The notes under the pieces are model-generated. The model was not told the origin of the DNA, ran no database searches, and saw nothing but the letters and a program-made list of their open reading frames with translations. The position numbers and the translations under genes are program-made. Source: Anderseniella sp. (GTDB lineage Bacteria > Pseudomonadota > Alphaproteobacteria > Rhizobiales > Aestuariivirgaceae). Taken from it: a stretch of 6,251 bases of DNA. Where the stretch lies: the NCBI GenBank assembly GCA_013041995.1, contig JABDRA010000654.1, forward strand, positions 1-6,251. The letters run 5' to 3'. Each line of letters starts with the position of its first letter. The stretch's first letter is position 1. Positions 5,177 through 6,251 of the stretch are shown in pieces.

Positions 5177-6251
5177 ATGGGGCAAACGAACCTCAAAGTT
5201 GTGGAAAGTGGTTCAATGGACAAGAAAAAGGCTCTGGAAGCTGCGTTGGGGCAGATTGAGCGGGCTTTTGGAAAAGGCTCGGTGATGAAGCTGGGCTCCA
5301 GTTCGTCCATCGAGGTCGCTGCCATTTCATCAGGCTCCATCGGCCTGGATATTGCGCTTGGTATCGGCGGTCTGCCGACAGGGCGCGTGATTGAGATCTA
5401 CGGCCCTGAATCTTCCGGCAAGACAACGCTGGCGCTGCATGTTGTAGCCGAGTGTCAGAAACGCGGCGGCATTTGCGCCTTCGTCGACGCTGAACATGCA
5501 CTTGACCCGATTTATGCCCGCAAACTCGGTGTCGATGTGGACGAATTGCTGATTTCACAGCCGGACACCGGCGAACAGGGTCTTGAGATTGCCGATACGC
5601 TGGTGCGTTCCGGTGCTGTTGAAGTTCTGGTGATTGACTCCGTGGCTGCCCTAACGCCGCGCGCTGAACTCGAAGGCGACATGGGTGACTCTCTACCGGG
5701 CCTGCAGGCCCGCCTGATGAGCCAGGCGCTGCGCAAGCTGACCGGGTCGATTTCCAAGACCGGTTGCATGGTGATCTTCATCAACCAGATCCGCATGAAG
5801 ATCGGTGTCATGTTCGGTAACCCTGAAACCACAACAGGCGGCAACGCGCTCAAATTCTATTCATCGGTGCGTCTCGACATTCGCCGCATCGGCGCGATCA
5901 AGGATCGTGACGAAGTGGTTGGCAACCAGACCCGTGTGAAGGTTGTGAAAAACAAGGTTGCACCGCCATTCCGGCAGGTTGAATTCGACATCATGTACGG
6001 TGAGGGCATATCCAAGGTTGGAGAACTGCTTGATCTCGGTGTCACCGGCGGTATCGTTGAAAAGTCCGGCTCCTGGTTCTCCTATAATGGTGAGCGGGTG
6101 GGCCAGGGCCGCGAGAATGCGAAAAACTTCCTGCGCGACAACCCTGATATTGCCACGGCCATTGAAGCCGCCATCCGCGAAAATGCCGGGCTTATTGCTG
6201 ACCGGATCATTGATCCTGAAAGCGTCAAGGCCGATGCGGACGGTGTCATCG
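5177..6251 (+). CDS. recA: Recombinase A (RecA), 3' end cut by the window edge
   Basis: RecA is the ATP-dependent strand-exchange protein of homologous recombination and the co-protease that triggers LexA self-cleavage in the SOS response. The 358 residues present cover almost the whole protein; rhizobial RecA is about 360 long, so only a few C-terminal residues are missing. Walker A is GPESSGKTT at residues 76-84, the catalytic Glu106 is in DAEHALDP, and Walker B is VLVIDS at 150-155. Loop L1 (about 163-172) and L2 (about 202-228, with the conserved FGNPETTTGGNALKFY) are intact. KVVKNKVAPPF and the YGEGIS and QGRENAK blocks read like alphaproteobacterial RecA. The start at 5177 gives an N-terminus that lines up with rhizobial RecA; ATG 5168 is too close to the ribosome binding site. 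Two LexA-type boxes precede the gene. No anomaly is seen in the protein. Confidence 0.98.
   Translation, partial: MGQTNLKVVESGSMDKKKALEAALGQIERAFGKGSVMKLGSSSSIEVAAISSGSIGLDIALGIGGLPTGRVIEIYGPESSGKTTLALHVVAECQKRGGICAFVDAEHALDPIYARKLGVDVDELLISQPDTGEQGLEIADTLVRSGAVEVLVIDSVAALTPRAELEGDMGDSLPGLQARLMSQALRKLTGSISKTGCMVIFINQIRMKIGVMFGNPETTTGGNALKFYSSVRLDIRRIGAIKDRDEVVGNQTRVKVVKNKVAPPFRQVEFDIMYGEGISKVGELLDLGVTGGIVEKSGSWFSYNGERVGQGRENAKNFLRDNPDIATAIEAAIRENAGLIADRIIDPESVKADADGVI

Noticed and set aside
1..6251. Mobile element, phage, CRISPR, defence or toxin-antitoxin system
   Set aside because: No transposase, integrase, direct-repeat array, terminal repeats, tRNA or recognisable defence or toxin genes are visible on either strand.

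Overview
The window looks like an ordinary chromosomal stretch of an alphaproteobacterium, most likely of the Hyphomicrobiales/Rhizobiales type. The main evidence is a near-complete recA at the right edge. Its protein reads like rhizobial RecA, and its promoter carries the alphaproteobacterial LexA operator GAAC-N7-GAAC. The sequence is moderately GC-rich with uniform codon use. I see no transposase, integrase, tRNA, rRNA or CRISPR array.

Layout, left to right. Positions 1-76 hold no gene but contain a striking 48-bp hairpin palindrome. A gamma-glutamylcyclotransferase-like gene follows on the minus strand (77-616). After a 78-bp divergent spacer with a near-palindrome comes a tight plus-strand cluster of three genes whose ends overlap: an amidase-signature hydrolase (695-2050), a DpkA-type member of the Ldh2 oxidoreductase family (2047-3057), and a membrane-anchored metallopeptidase of the LAS/MepA type (about 3057-3872). 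Only 4 bp after the metallopeptidase stop, a convergent minus-strand gene encodes a peptidase-M19 (renal dipeptidase) homologue (3877-4848). It has lost several canonical metal ligands. A roughly 330-bp divergent intergenic region separates it from recA (5177 to beyond the window end) and carries the recA promoter and two tandem LexA-type boxes.

How the genes may work together: the amidase and the reductase are almost certainly co-transcribed and translationally coupled, and the metallopeptidase probably is too. Amide hydrolysis, cyclic-imine or keto-acid reduction and peptide hydrolysis would fit scavenging of unusual amino-acid derivatives or cell-wall peptides. The substrates cannot be read from the sequence. 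The gamma-glutamylcyclotransferase and M19 homologues could belong to the same theme, but they are on the other strand and may be unrelated. recA is an independent SOS-controlled unit.

I found no convincing new multi-gene system such as a defence island. The items most worth a second look are the metal-site-depleted M19 protein, the membrane-anchored LAS peptidase, the tandem LexA boxes and the palindrome at 24-71.
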